A DNA stretch of 37,675 bases from Hyphomicrobiales bacterium (lineage in GTDB: Bacteria > Pseudomonadota > Alphaproteobacteria > Rhizobiales > Rhizobiaceae). Made by a program: the position numbers and the translations under genes. This document shows positions 1 through 8,744 of the stretch, in pieces. The stretch lies in contig JAPLOZ010000038.1 of the NCBI GenBank assembly GCA_026400435.1, positions 1 through 37,675 of the forward strand, written 5' to 3'. The stretch's first letter is position 1. Each line of letters begins with the position of its first letter. Under the pieces are notes generated by a model. It searched no databases and was not told the origin of the DNA. It was given only the letters and a program-made list of their open reading frames with translations.

Positions 1-2
1 TA

Positions 3-3000
3 CGACTATGTCACGAATGGCATCACCCAATACCCCCCTCTGGCCGGCAGGCCAGATGGGGTGAACAAGCCCCCGTTATCCCCATCCTCTTCTACCGTTC
101 GATGCTGCTCGCGTCCGATGTCGCGCCGATCGACGCGCTGGCGCAGGCGCTTGCCGCCAGGGGCATGCATCCTGTCCCGATCTTCGTGGCGAGCCTGAAG
201 GATCCTGCCTCCGCAAATTTCGTGGAAGAGGCTCTCCGCGAATTGCGCCCTGCCCTCGTCGTCACGGCGACCGCCTTCGCAGCAGGCGCCGAACCGGGTA
301 CGGAAACTCTGTTCGACCGCGCCGGCGTTCCCGTGATGCAGGTGATCGTCGCCACCACGCGGCGGGAAGCCTGGCAAGGTAGCCAGCGCGGACTAGGCCC
401 GGCCGACCTCGCGATGCATGTCGTGATGCCGGAACTCGACGGACGCATCCTTGCCGGAGCCCTGTCGTTCAAGGCCGAAAACGAGCTTGACCCCGCGCTC
501 GGTTTTCGCGCCTTCGCCAATCGGCCCGAGCCTGACCGCGTGGAGCAGGTCGCCCGGCGCATAGAGGCGATGATCCGCCTCCAGGCGGCGCCACTGGAAA
601 AGCGTCGCGTCGCGATCCTGATGCCCGACTACCCCGGTGCAGCGGGTCGCACGGGCTATGCGGTCGGGCTGGACGTGCCCTCATCCGTAATCGCCATGCT
701 GCACGACATGAAGGATGCGGGCTACACGGTTGAGGGGATTCCGAAATCGCCGCGCGCGTTGCTCGATCTGATCGAAGCGGGCGGGGACGGGCTGAGCTTG
801 GACGAGTATGTCTCGCTGTCGGCCGAGCTCCCCACTGAGGCGAAGTCTGCTGTCGAAGCAGCTTGGGGTAATGTTTCGAATTTGAGTTCTTTCACGCCCC
901 CCTCTGGCTTGCCGGCCGTCTCCCCCTCAAGGCGAGAGATCAGTCGCACAGTCGGCGCAGCTGTTTCTGAAACGTCTGCGATTGGCGACGGCATTGGCGA
1001 CAGCGTGATCTCCCCCCATGAGGGGGAGATGTCCGGCAGGACAGAGGGGGGCGCCGTAGGGCGCCAACGTCCAGCCAAAACCTTCCCCTTCCGCGCAGCG
1101 ACCTTCGGCAACGTCACCGTCGCGCTGGCGCCAGACCGCGGACGATCAGCCGACCGGCGCGCCGACTATCACGATCCGACCCTGCCGCCGCGCCACGAAC
1201 TGGTCGCCTTCGGCCTTTGGCTGCGCAAGAAGCTGGGCGTCCACGCGCTCGTTCACGTCGGCGCGCACGGCACGCTCGAATGGCTGCCGGGCAAGACGGT
1301 GGCGATGAGCGCCAAGTGTTTCCCCGAGATCGTCACCGGCTCCCTGCCCGTCATCTACCCCTTCATCGTCTCCAACCCCGGCGAAGCCGCCCAGGCCAAG
1401 CGCCGTATCGCTGCGGTGACCATCGGCCATCTGCCGCCCCCGCTGGCTTCTGCCGGGCTGGACGAGCAGAAGCAGAAGCTTGAGCGGCTGGTCGACGAAT
1501 ATGCGCAGGCCGACGGCCTCGACCGCCGCCGTCGCGACCGGCTGGCGAAGCTGATTGTCGATACCGCGCTGACATCGGGACTGGCCTCCGAGGCCGGCGT
1601 TGCCGACGCCGACCAGCCCGACGAGGCGCTGCGCCGCATCGATGCGTGGCTCTGCGATCTCAAGGATTTCGCCATCAAGGACGGGCTTCACGTCTATGGC
1701 CGTGCCGCGCCAGACGACCAGCCGGTCCGCCGGCAGAGCGCCGATGCCGAAAGAACCGCGCTGATCGCAGCGCTGGACGGGAAGCACCTGACGGCCGGCC
1801 CGTCCGGCGCGCCGGCGCGTGGCCGGACCGACGTGCTGCCAACCGGCCGCAACCTCTTCACTGCCGATCCCAGAACCATGCCGACACCGACGGCTTTCGA
1901 GATCGGCGAGGCGGCGGCCGGCGAAGTGCTGCGCCGCTACACGCAGGACCACGGCGACTGGCCGCGCTCCCTTGTGGTCGATCTCTGGGGCTCGGCGTCG
2001 CTGCGCACCGGCGGCGAGGAGATGGCGCAGGGGCTGGCGTTGATGGGTTGCCGCCCGCAATGGGACGCCGCAACCGGGCGCGTGACCGGCATAGAGGTCA
2101 TGCCGCCCGCAACCCTTGGACGGCCGCGCGTCGACGTCACCTGGCGCATCTCCGGCCTGTTCCGCGACATGTTCCCGACCCAGATCGCGCTGCTCGACGC
2201 CGCGACAAGGGCTGTCGCCGCACGCGACGAGGACGCTTCCGAAAACCCGTTGGCCGAAGCTGCGAGGATAGAAAATGCCGCGCCGCCGCGCATCTTCGGC
2301 TCCTCGCCCGGCACCTATGGAGCGGGTCCAGAAGAACTCCTTTCGCGAGGCGAATGGGAGCAGCGCGAAGAACTCGGCCGCGCCTATCTTGATGCGGCCT
2401 CGCACGCCTATGGCGGCACTGAGGGGGAAGGCGTTTCGGCGCCCGGCGCGTTTGCCGGCCGCGTGGCGCAGGCCGACCTTTTGGTCCACAGCGGCGACGA
2501 TCCCGGCCGCGACATTCTTGAAGGCTCGGCCGATGTCGCCTTCGTCGGCGGCTTTTCGGCGGCGGCGGCGCTGCTCGGCGGCAAGGCCGATGTCATCATG
2601 CTCGACACGACCGACCCGCTGAAGCCAAAACCCCGTTCCGTGACCGAGGCGGTGACGCGCGTCGTGCGCGCCAGGGCGACCAATTCGCGCTTCATCGAAG
2701 GGCAGATGCGGCACGGGCCGCGCGGCGCCTCGGAATTCGCCGAAACGGTCGACCGCCTGGTCGGCTTCGCGGAAACGACCGGCGCCATTCCCGGTGCGCT
2801 GATCGAGGCGTTGTACGACGCCTATGTCGTTGACGGGAATGTGCGGGCATTCATGCTGCGCGAAAACCCCAAGGCCACGGCCTTCATCGCCGAGCGCCTG
2901 CTGTCGGCGCGGCGGCGCGGACTGTGGAACCCGCTGCGCAATTCGATCGACAACGACCTCGAAGCGCTCATCGCCGAGGCGCGCGGCACGCAGGCGGCGG

Positions 3001-3005
3001 CATGA
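3..3005 (+). CDS. cobN: Cobaltochelatase subunit CobN (5' end cut by window)
   Basis: This is the large subunit of the ATP-dependent aerobic cobaltochelatase (CobNST), which inserts Co2+ into hydrogenobyrinate a,c-diamide in the cytoplasm. The frame is open from base 3, so the N-terminus lies upstream; about 1000 codons are visible, against roughly 1250-1300 residues for whole CobN proteins. Recognisable CobN stretches are PVIPILFYRSMLL (about 72-110), the HVGAHGTLEWLPGKT core (about 1254-1300) and the RHGPRGASE segment near 2710. The frame carries an in-frame segment unlike CobN at about 875-1085, which contains an inverted repeat (see repeat entry), and a small palindrome at 34-61. The stop overlaps the cobG start (ATGA). 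CobS and CobT chelatase subunits are not in the window. The identification is firm; whether the inserted segment affects activity is unknown. Confidence 0.95.
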   Translation, partial: RLCHEWHHPIPPSGRQARWGEQAPVIPILFYRSMLLASDVAPIDALAQALAARGMHPVPIFVASLKDPASANFVEEALRELRPALVVTATAFAAGAEPGTETLFDRAGVPVMQVIVATTRREAWQGSQRGLGPADLAMHVVMPELDGRILAGALSFKAENELDPALGFRAFANRPEPDRVEQVARRIEAMIRLQAAPLEKRRVAILMPDYPGAAGRTGYAVGLDVPSSVIAMLHDMKDAGYTVEGIPKSPRALLDLIEAGGDGLSLDEYVSLSAELPTEAKSAVEAAWGNVSNLSSFTPPSGLPAVSPSRREISRTVGAAVSETSAIGDGIGDSVISPHEGEMSGRTEGGAVGRQRPAKTFPFRAATFGNVTVALAPDRGRSADRRADYHDPTLPPRHELVAFGLWLRKKLGVHALVHVGAHGTLEWLPGKTVAMSAKCFPEIVTGSLPVIYPFIVSNPGEAAQAKRRIAAVTIGHLPPPLASAGLDEQKQKLERLVDEYAQADGLDRRRRDRLAKLIVDTALTSGLASEAGVADADQPDEALRRIDAWLCDLKDFAIKDGLHVYGRAAPDDQPVRRQSADAERTALIAALDGKHLTAGPSGAPARGRTDVLPTGRNLFTADPRTMPTPTAFEIGEAAAGEVLRRYTQDHGDWPRSLVVDLWGSASLRTGGEEMAQGLALMGCRPQWDAATGRVTGIEVMPPATLGRPRVDVTWRISGLFRDMFPTQIALLDAATRAVAARDEDASENPLAEAARIENAAPPRIFGSSPGTYGAGPEELLSRGEWEQREELGRAYLDAASHAYGGTEGEGVSAPGAFAGRVAQADLLVHSGDDPGRDILEGSADVAFVGGFSAAAALLGGKADVIMLDTTDPLKPKPRSVTEAVTRVVRARATNSRFIEGQMRHGPRGASEFAETVDRLVGFAETTGAIPGALIEALYDAYVVDGNVRAFMLRENPKATAFIAERLLSARRRGLWNPLRNSIDNDLEALIAEARGTQAAA
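34..61. repeat. GC-rich palindrome inside the cobN frame
   Basis: An imperfect hairpin: the arms TCTGGCC and GGCCAGA surround a GGCA loop and are flanked by C-runs on the left and G-runs on the right. Its left part resembles the outer end of the larger repeat at 896-1052 (a C-run followed by CTCTGG and a GCCGG-type core). It lies just before the conserved PVIPILFYRS block of CobN, so it may be another repeat fragment absorbed by the gene. It is short and could also be chance. Confidence 0.4.
896..1052. repeat. Composite inverted-repeat element inserted in frame within cobN
   Basis: The left arm (about 896-942) and right arm (about 1005-1052) are imperfect reverse complements. Each runs from a C-run plus CTCTG, through a TGCCGG core and CTCCCCCTCA, to GAGATC. 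The 60-bp centre repeats the motif ATTGGCGACGGC/ATTGGCGACAGC. No stop codon is created in the cobN frame. The protein here (FTPPSGLPAVSPS, then ISPHEGEMSGRTEGG) is Pro/Ser/Gly-rich and unlike CobN, while conserved CobN sequence resumes at about 1085 (FRAATFGNVTVAL). The element resembles the intergenic repeats elsewhere in this window in style, though not in sequence. The simplest reading is insertion of a repetitive palindromic element into a surface loop with frame retained. Confidence 0.75.
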
Positions 3006-4372
3006 ACGCGCTCGCGGCACAGCGGCCACTGGCCGGCGGCTTTTCGCGCCGAGGCGCATGCCCTGCCCTCTCCGCGCCCATGAAAACCGGCGACGGGCTG
3101 CTGGTGCGTCTCAACCCGGTGGTTGCCGGACTGCCGGCTAAAGCATTGATTGGCCTGTGCAAAGCGGCGCAAACGCATGGCAACGGCATCGTCGAGGTAA
3201 CCGCGCGCGGCAGCATCCAGATCCGCGGCCTGACGGAAAGCTCGGCACTGGAATTGGCAGGTTGCGTGAACGAACTCGGCATTGCCGTGCGCACCGGCGT
3301 GCCGGTGCAGACCAGCGTTCTGGCCGGGCTCGATCCCCAAGAGATCGCCAACCCGGGCGCGCTCTGCGACATGATCCGTGCCGGCATCGCCGAGGCCGGG
3401 CTGGAAGGTTCGCTCGGGCCGAAGGTCTCGGTCGTCGTCGTCGGTGGCGGGCGGAGCGCCCTTGGCGACGTCGCCGCCGATGTCAGGCTGACGGCCGAAG
3501 GGGCCGGAGTTTGGCGGGTCGCAGTCGCCGGCAATGCGCTGACTGCGCGGCCGCTTGGCCAGGCGGCAGACGACACGGCAGCCTGCGCCGCAACTCTGGT
3601 GCTACTGTCGGAGATCGCAGCCAGGGGCCGCGAGACTCGGGCGCGGGATTTGGAGGACAACCAATTGCATGGCGTCTTCAGCGCTTTGCACCCTGTCAGG
3701 CCAGAGGGGCGCGCGAATGGACGCGACCTCGCGGGTTGGCTGGTTGGCATCGTCGACCTGCGCAACGGCAATATTGCGCTCGGCGTTGCCCTACCGTTCG
3801 GCCATACCACCGCCAAGCTGCTGAAAACATTTGCCAAAGCTGCCATGGACCTCGGCATCGACGACGTAAGGCCGGCCCCCGGGCGCGCTCTGGTCGCCAT
3901 CTGCGGGACCCGGGACGGGGCAGAAAAGCTGCATGAAGTCGCACAAGCGCTCGGCTTTGTGACCTCGCAAGATGACCCCAGACTGTCCGTTTCAGCTTGC
4001 CCTGGTGCACCCGACTGCGCATCCGGACACCTCCCGGCGAGACAGATGGCCGCCGAAATGGCAAACGATTACAGGAGCTTGCTCGATGGCTCGGCACATC
4101 TCCACGTGTCCGGCTGCGCCAAGGGGTGCGCACATCCGGGCGAAGCGACGCTGGCACTGGTCGGCAGCGAAGCGGGGACCGGCCTGGTCGTCGCCGGAAC
4201 CGCGCGCGATCAACCAATCGCCTATGCAAACAGCGGCGGTGCCGGGCGCGCTTTCGCCACCGTGGCCAAGCACGTTGCGGCACACAGGCGCGATGACGAG
4301 ACGACAGCGCAAGCCATTCAAAGAATTGGGGTTTCCGTGCTTGCGGAAGCGTTCGGGCAAGGCGGCAGATGA
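3002..4372 (+). CDS. cobG: Precorrin-3B synthase CobG
   Basis: CobG is a monooxygenase of the aerobic B12 pathway that converts precorrin-3A to precorrin-3B, preparing ring contraction by CobJ. The protein (456 aa) has the nitrite/sulfite-reductase-like fold, with ferredoxin-like half domains near residues 20-85 and 235-300. The 4Fe-4S ligand cysteines are at about C333, C339, C372 and C376 (patterns CxxxxxC and CAKGC). The start is ATG 3002, which overlaps the cobN stop as ATGA; a longer in-frame start at 2924 would add residues that only read cobN in another frame. The stop overlaps cobH in the same way, so translational coupling is likely. The presence of cobG marks the oxygen-dependent pathway. 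Confidence 0.95.
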   Translation: MNALAAQRPLAGGFSRRGACPALSAPMKTGDGLLVRLNPVVAGLPAKALIGLCKAAQTHGNGIVEVTARGSIQIRGLTESSALELAGCVNELGIAVRTGVPVQTSVLAGLDPQEIANPGALCDMIRAGIAEAGLEGSLGPKVSVVVVGGGRSALGDVAADVRLTAEGAGVWRVAVAGNALTARPLGQAADDTAACAATLVLLSEIAARGRETRARDLEDNQLHGVFSALHPVRPEGRANGRDLAGWLVGIVDLRNGNIALGVALPFGHTTAKLLKTFAKAAMDLGIDDVRPAPGRALVAICGTRDGAEKLHEVAQALGFVTSQDDPRLSVSACPGAPDCASGHLPARQMAAEMANDYRSLLDGSAHLHVSGCAKGCAHPGEATLALVGSEAGTGLVVAGTARDQPIAYANSGGAGRAFATVAKHVAAHRRDDETTAQAIQRIGVSVLAEAFGQGGR

Positions 4373-5001
4373 CCGGGTACGACTACATCCACGACGGCAA
4401 CGCGATCTACGAACGGTCGTTCGCGATCATCCGCGCTGAGGCCGACCTCCAGCGTTTCACCGATGCGGAGGCCGATGTCGCGGTCAGGATGATTCACGCC
4501 TGCGGCATCGTCGAGGCCGCGCAACACTTTGTTTTCTCACAAGATTTCGTAGCTGCGGCCCGCCAGGCCCTGCTGTCGGGCGCGCCTGTCCTTTGCGATG
4601 CCGAGATGGTGTCGCGCGGCGTGACCAAGGCGCGGCTGCCTGCCAACAACGACGTGGTCTGCACGCTGCGCGACCCGCAAACCGCTCAAATCGCAAAGCA
4701 AATCGGCAACACGCGCTCGGCTGCCGCGCTGGAGTTGTGGCGCGACAGGCTGGCAGGCGCGGTCATCGCAATCGGCAACGCACCGACCGCCCTGTTCTAT
4801 CTGCTTGAAATAATTGAGAAAGGTGCGCCGAAACCCGCGGCGATCATCGGCATGCCGGTGGGATTCGTCGGCGCGGCGGAGTCCAAGGAAGCGCTGGCGC
4901 AAAGTAGCCTAGGCATTCCATGGGCCATTGTTCGCGGCCGCATGGGCGGTAGCGCCATGACCGCCGCCGCAGTCAACGCACTTGCGAGGCCAGGCCTTTG
5001 A
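4369..5001 (+). CDS. cobH: Precorrin-8X methylmutase CobH
   Basis: CobH moves the C11 methyl group of precorrin-8X to C12, giving hydrogenobyrinate. The protein is 210 aa, the usual family length. It begins with the typical YDYIHDGNAIYERSFAIIRAE segment and carries the catalytic histidine at H43 in RMIHACG. The C-terminal half has the conserved GNAPTALFYLLE and IGMPVGFVGAAESKE blocks that line the substrate pocket. The start ATG overlaps the cobG stop (ATGA), and the stop overlaps the presumed cobI TTG start. Confidence 0.97.
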   Translation: MTGYDYIHDGNAIYERSFAIIRAEADLQRFTDAEADVAVRMIHACGIVEAAQHFVFSQDFVAAARQALLSGAPVLCDAEMVSRGVTKARLPANNDVVCTLRDPQTAQIAKQIGNTRSAAALELWRDRLAGAVIAIGNAPTALFYLLEIIEKGAPKPAAIIGMPVGFVGAAESKEALAQSSLGIPWAIVRGRMGGSAMTAAAVNALARPGL

Positions 5002-5738
5002 ATATGCAGCTGAAATCGGGGCGACTGATTGGCGTGGGCACCGGTCCGGGCGATCCGGAACTGCTGACGCTGAAGGCTGTGCGAGCGCTTCAGGAGGCTC
5101 ATGTCGTCGCCTTCTTCGCCAAGCGCGGCAGCAACGGCAACGCCCGCGGGATCGTCGGGCCGTATTTCCGTGACGAGTGGATCGAATTGCCGCTCATTTA
5201 CCCGGTGACGACGGAAATCCACAAGGATGCCAAGGAGTACCGTGACGCGATCGCTGGCTTCTACGAAAAATCCGCGGAACAGATCGAAAGTCACCTGAAA
5301 GACGGCAAAACCGTCGCGATTCTCTCCGAAGGTGACCCGCTTTTCTACGGATCCTACATGCATTTGCACGTCAGATTGTGCGAACGCTGGCCAACCGAGG
5401 TGATTGCCGGCGTCACGGCGATGTCGGGATGCTGGTCGCAGACCGGCACGCCGATCGTGCAGGGCGACGACATCCTGACCGTACTGCCGGGTACGCTGAG
5501 CGAGTTCGAACTGACGCGTCGGCTGGCCGACACCGACGCGGCGGTGATCATGAAGGTCGGGCGCAACCTGCCCAAGATCAGGAAAGCGTTGGCGACGACG
5601 GGTCTGCTTGACCGGGCGATCTATGTCGAGCGCGGAACCATGGCCAACACCAGTTCGATAAGGCTGGCCGACAAGGGAGACGACAACGCGCCCTACTTCT
5701 CCATAGTCCTGGTGCCTGGATGGGCCGGAAAGCCATGA
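4998..5738 (+). CDS. cobI: Precorrin-2 C20-methyltransferase CobI
   Basis: CobI is an SAM-dependent class III (tetrapyrrole) methyltransferase that converts precorrin-2 to precorrin-3A. It has the N-terminal VGTGPGDPELLTLKA loop and the ILSEGDPLFYGSYMHL motif near residue 115, both part of the SAM and substrate site. The length (246 aa from TTG 4998) is normal. TTG 4998 overlaps the cobH stop as TTGA; ATG 5004 two codons later is an equally good start. The stop overlaps the cobJ start. Confidence 0.95.
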   Translation: MNMQLKSGRLIGVGTGPGDPELLTLKAVRALQEAHVVAFFAKRGSNGNARGIVGPYFRDEWIELPLIYPVTTEIHKDAKEYRDAIAGFYEKSAEQIESHLKDGKTVAILSEGDPLFYGSYMHLHVRLCERWPTEVIAGVTAMSGCWSQTGTPIVQGDDILTVLPGTLSEFELTRRLADTDAAVIMKVGRNLPKIRKALATTGLLDRAIYVERGTMANTSSIRLADKGDDNAPYFSIVLVPGWAGKP

Positions 5739-6502
5739 GCAAGGCTGGCCATGTCGCGGTGATCGGGCTCGGGCCGGGCAGCGCCGCGCAGGCGACGCCC
5801 GAGGCGAGCGCCGCCGTGACCGCCGCGAAATGGTTCTACGGCTACGGCCCATACGTCGACCGGCTGGAGCTTCGGCCTGACCAGATCAAGGTTGCGTCCG
5901 ACAACCGCGAGGAGATTTCGCGGGCACAAGCCGCGCTGGAGAAGGCCGCGCAAGGCGAGCGCGTCGCCGTGGTGTCGGGCGGCGACCCCGGCGTCTTTGC
6001 CATGGCGGCGGCGGTATGCGAGGCGATCGAGGCGGGACCGGCTGAGTGGCGCGATATCGACCTGACCGTGGTGCCCGGCGTGACCGCGATGCTGGCGGTG
6101 GCGGCACGGATCGGCGCGCCGCTGGGGCATGATTTCTGCGCCATCTCGCTGTCGGACAATCTCAAGCCGTGGGACGTAATCGAGAAGCGGCTGGAGGCAG
6201 TGGCGAGGGCCGGCTTCGTGATCGCGCTTTACAACCCGATCAGCAAGGCGCGTCCGTGGCAGCTCGGCAAGGCGTTCGACCAATTGCGAGCGATCCTTCC
6301 GGCGGCAACCCCGGTGATCTTCGGCCGCGCCGCCGGGCGTCCCGACGAGAAGATCGAGGTGACGCCGCTCGGCGAGGCAGACGCGGCGCGCGCCGACATG
6401 GCGACCTGCGTCATCATCGGCTCGGCCGAGACGCGCGTCATCGAGCGCGGCGACAGGCCGGCGCTGGTTTACACGCCGCGCTTTTCGGTGTCAGGCGCAT
6501 GA
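5735..6502 (+). CDS. cobJ: Precorrin-3B C17-methyltransferase CobJ
   Basis: CobJ methylates precorrin-3B at C17 and drives ring contraction to precorrin-4, the step following CobG. The 255-aa protein has the GLGPGSAAQATPEA glycine-rich start, the VVSGGDPGVFAMAAAV motif, and the ALYNPISKARPWQL segment characteristic of CobJ/CbiH. ATG 5735 is chosen because it overlaps the cobI stop (ATGA) and gives the normal N-terminus; an ATG at 5720 would add five residues. The last 34 bp overlap the 3' end of cobK on the opposite strand. Confidence 0.95.
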   Translation: MSKAGHVAVIGLGPGSAAQATPEASAAVTAAKWFYGYGPYVDRLELRPDQIKVASDNREEISRAQAALEKAAQGERVAVVSGGDPGVFAMAAAVCEAIEAGPAEWRDIDLTVVPGVTAMLAVAARIGAPLGHDFCAISLSDNLKPWDVIEKRLEAVARAGFVIALYNPISKARPWQLGKAFDQLRAILPAATPVIFGRAAGRPDEKIEVTPLGEADAARADMATCVIIGSAETRVIERGDRPALVYTPRFSVSGA

Positions 6503-7224
6503 CCGGCGAGGCGCAGGACCTCCTCGACGCTGGGGCCGGACTGCATGTCCGGGAGTGGCGGCCGGCGGATCATAAAAACCTCGATGCCAAGCGTTCGCGC
6601 CGCCGCGATCTTGCCGTAGGTGGCCTGTCCGCCGCTGTTCTTGGCGACGATCGCATCAATGCCACGCGCCTCAAGCAGGGCGCGGTCATCGGCTTCGGAG
6701 AACGGCCCGCGCGCAAGGATATAGGTGGCATTGGGCACGCCGAGCGGCGGCTCGACCGGATCGACGCTGCGCACGAGATAGGCGTGCTGCGGGGCGGCCT
6801 CGAACGGCGCGAGTTCCTGCCGGCCGAGCGCGAGAAATACGGAGCGCGGGGTCGACCCGAGCAGGCCGACGGCTTGTGCGGGACCGTCCACGGACGTCCA
6901 GCGATCGCCGGGCACTCGCTTCCAGGCGGGTCTGCGCAACGCAATGGCCGGCACGCCCCCGAGCTGCGCGGCCCTAGCGGCGTTGGCGGAGATGCGCGCG
7001 GCATAGGGATGGGTGGCGTCGATCAGGAGATCGATGCGGTTGTCCCTCAGATAGGTGGCAAGCCCTTCCGCGCCGCCGAAGCCTCCGGTGCGCACCGGCA
7101 CGCCCTGGGCGACCGGATTTTCGGTGCGGCCGGCGAGCGACAGCGTGACGTCGGAGTGGCCCGCGAGTTTGCCTGCAAGCTGCCGCGCTTCGGTTGTGCC
7201 GCCGAGGATGAGGATGCGTTTCAT
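6469..7224 (-). CDS. cobK: Precorrin-6A reductase CobK
   Basis: CobK is an NADPH-dependent reductase converting precorrin-6A to precorrin-6B. The protein (251 aa) starts MKRILILGGTTEARQLA, the diagnostic dinucleotide-binding loop. It continues with the LLIDATHPYAARIS and VAKNSGGQATYGKI blocks typical of CobK/CbiJ. ATG 7224 is preferred over an upstream in-frame ATG at 7251 because homologues begin at MKRILIL. The gene is opposite in strand to the rest of this part of the cluster: it converges on cobJ with a 34-bp 3' overlap and diverges from cobL across a repeat-filled gap. Confidence 0.95.
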   Translation of the reverse strand: MKRILILGGTTEARQLAGKLAGHSDVTLSLAGRTENPVAQGVPVRTGGFGGAEGLATYLRDNRIDLLIDATHPYAARISANAARAAQLGGVPAIALRRPAWKRVPGDRWTSVDGPAQAVGLLGSTPRSVFLALGRQELAPFEAAPQHAYLVRSVDPVEPPLGVPNATYILARGPFSEADDRALLEARGIDAIVAKNSGGQATYGKIAAARTLGIEVFMIRRPPLPDMQSGPSVEEVLRLAGHAPDTEKRGV

Positions 7225-7234
7225 GGGGTGTGGT

Positions 7235-7500
7235 GTGCCATTGCCCGTCATCCTTACCCTGTCCGGTTGAACAGAGGGAGAGGCCCGCGCGGCGGCATCC
7301 TCGGGCTTGTCCCGAGGATCTGCTGCGGTTCGGAGATGTTCGGTGGTTTGCGGAATTCACCTGCGTCTGCAGATCCTCGGGACAAGCCCGAGGATGACGG
7401 CAGAGAGATTCCTGCAAAGACCCCCTCTCCGTCTCGGTCCTACCGACCTCGAAACCTCTCCCCCACTGCGCAGGGGCGAGGAACCCAAATTCTGAGAGTC
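7235..7500. repeat. Mosaic of palindromic repeats between cobK and cobL
   Basis: The 302-bp gap between the divergent cobK and cobL starts is almost wholly repetitive. Arms at 7296-7323 and 7369-7396 are perfect 28-bp reverse complements. Each arm is itself a hairpin (ATCCTCGGG, loop CTTGT, CCCGAGGAT). The same arm occurs twice more at 9974-10001 and 10046-10073. The flanks (7255-7285 and 7420-7485) carry a second type, built of CCTCTCC/GGAGAGG stretches. Any promoters for cobK and cobL must lie within or beside these repeats. The style recalls the intergenic mosaic elements known in rhizobia, but the family assignment is not verified. Confidence 0.85.
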
Positions 7501-7526
7501 CGTCACCTCGATGAAGGTGCGGAACG

Positions 7527-8744
7527 ATGACGGGCTCCGCAAAATGGCTCACGGTCGTCGGCATCGGCGAGGACGGCGTGGCCGGATTGGGCGACCGGGC
7601 AAAACGCCTGATCGCAGACGCCGATATCGTGTTCGGCGGCAGGCGGCACCTCGCGCTTGCGCAGGCGCTCATCAAAGGCGAAGCGCTGATGTGGCCGAGC
7701 CCGTTCGACGCGGCAATGAGCGATGTCATCGCCCAACGCGGCAGGCGGGTGTGCGTGCTTGCCTCGGGCGATCCTTTCCTCCACGGCGTCGGCGTGACAC
7801 TGGCGCGGCATGTCGCGTTCGACGAAATGCTGGTGATCCCTGCCCCATCGGCCTTTTCGCTTGCCACCGCGCGGCTCGGCTGGGCGCTGCAGGACATCGA
7901 GACGGTGTCTCTGCACGGCCGCGCCATCGACCTGATCCGGCCGCTGCTGCAGCCGCGACGCCGCATCATGGCGCTGACTTCCGATGGCGACGGGCCGAAA
8001 GCGGTCGCCGCGTTGCTGACGCAATGTGGGTTCGGTGCGTCGAGACTGACCGTGCTGGAGGCGCTGGGCGGTTCTGACGAGCGCGTCCGAACGACGACCG
8101 CAGCCGACTTCGACCTGAAAGACATCAACGCGCTCAATGTGCTGGCGGTGGAGGCTGAATCAAACCATGAAGCGCGTGTGCTTCCGCTGACGGCAGGGCG
8201 CTCCGACGATCTGTTCGAGCATGACGGGCAGATCACCAAGCGCGAGGTCCGCGCCGTGACGATGGCGGCGCTCGCGCCAAAGCGCGGCGAACTGCTGTGG
8301 GACATCGGCGCCGGGTCGGGCTCGATCTCGATCGAATGGATGCTCGCCGACCCGTCGATGCGGGCGGTGGCGATCGAGACAGATGCAGCACGCGTCGCGC
8401 GGATCGGCAGGAACGCGGGGGCATTCGGCGTGCCGGGGCTGACGGTTGTCAGGGGCGCGGCGCCCGCAGCGCTCGCCGACCTTGAAACGCCGGATGCGAT
8501 CTTCATCGGCGGCGGCGGCACCGACGCTGGCGTGATGGATGCGGCGGTCGCGGCGCTGCCATGGGGCGGCCGGCTGGTGGCGAACGCGGTGACGCTGGAG
8601 ATGGAAGCGCTGTTGCTGGCGCGGCATGCAGCACTCGGCGGCGACCTCGTGCGCATCGCCATTTCGCGCGAAGCCGCGATCGGCACGATGAGCGGCTGGC
8701 GCCCCGCCATGCCGGTGACGCAGTGGCTGTGGGTGAAGCCGTGA
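7527..8744 (+). CDS. cobL: Precorrin-6Y C5,15-methyltransferase (decarboxylating) CobL
   Basis: CobL is a bifunctional enzyme that methylates precorrin-6B at C5 and C15 and decarboxylates the C12 acetate side chain to give precorrin-8X. The 405-aa protein is the expected CbiE-CbiT fusion. The N-terminal tetrapyrrole methylase domain (about 1-200) has VVGIGEDGVAGL and the VLASGDPFLHGVG motif. The C-terminal Rossmann methyltransferase (about 215-400) has the SAM loop WDIGAGSGSISIEWM and AIFIGGGGTD. ATG 7527 is used. The stop TGA overlaps the cobE GTG start, so the two are probably translated together. Confidence 0.96.
   Translation: MTGSAKWLTVVGIGEDGVAGLGDRAKRLIADADIVFGGRRHLALAQALIKGEALMWPSPFDAAMSDVIAQRGRRVCVLASGDPFLHGVGVTLARHVAFDEMLVIPAPSAFSLATARLGWALQDIETVSLHGRAIDLIRPLLQPRRRIMALTSDGDGPKAVAALLTQCGFGASRLTVLEALGGSDERVRTTTAADFDLKDINALNVLAVEAESNHEARVLPLTAGRSDDLFEHDGQITKREVRAVTMAALAPKRGELLWDIGAGSGSISIEWMLADPSMRAVAIETDAARVARIGRNAGAFGVPGLTVVRGAAPAALADLETPDAIFIGGGGTDAGVMDAAVAALPWGGRLVANAVTLEMEALLLARHAALGGDLVRIAISREAAIGTMSGWRPAMPVTQWLWVKP

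Noticed and set aside
1146-3059. 637-codon open frame on the minus strand opposite cobN
   Set aside because: It mirrors cobN, a clear family member; the antisense product has no recognisable motif and such long antisense frames are common in GC-rich codon-biased genes.
7296-7396. CRISPR-like array from repeated arms
   Set aside because: The arms are inverted, not direct, with only one spacer per copy and no cas genes; they are palindromic intergenic repeats.
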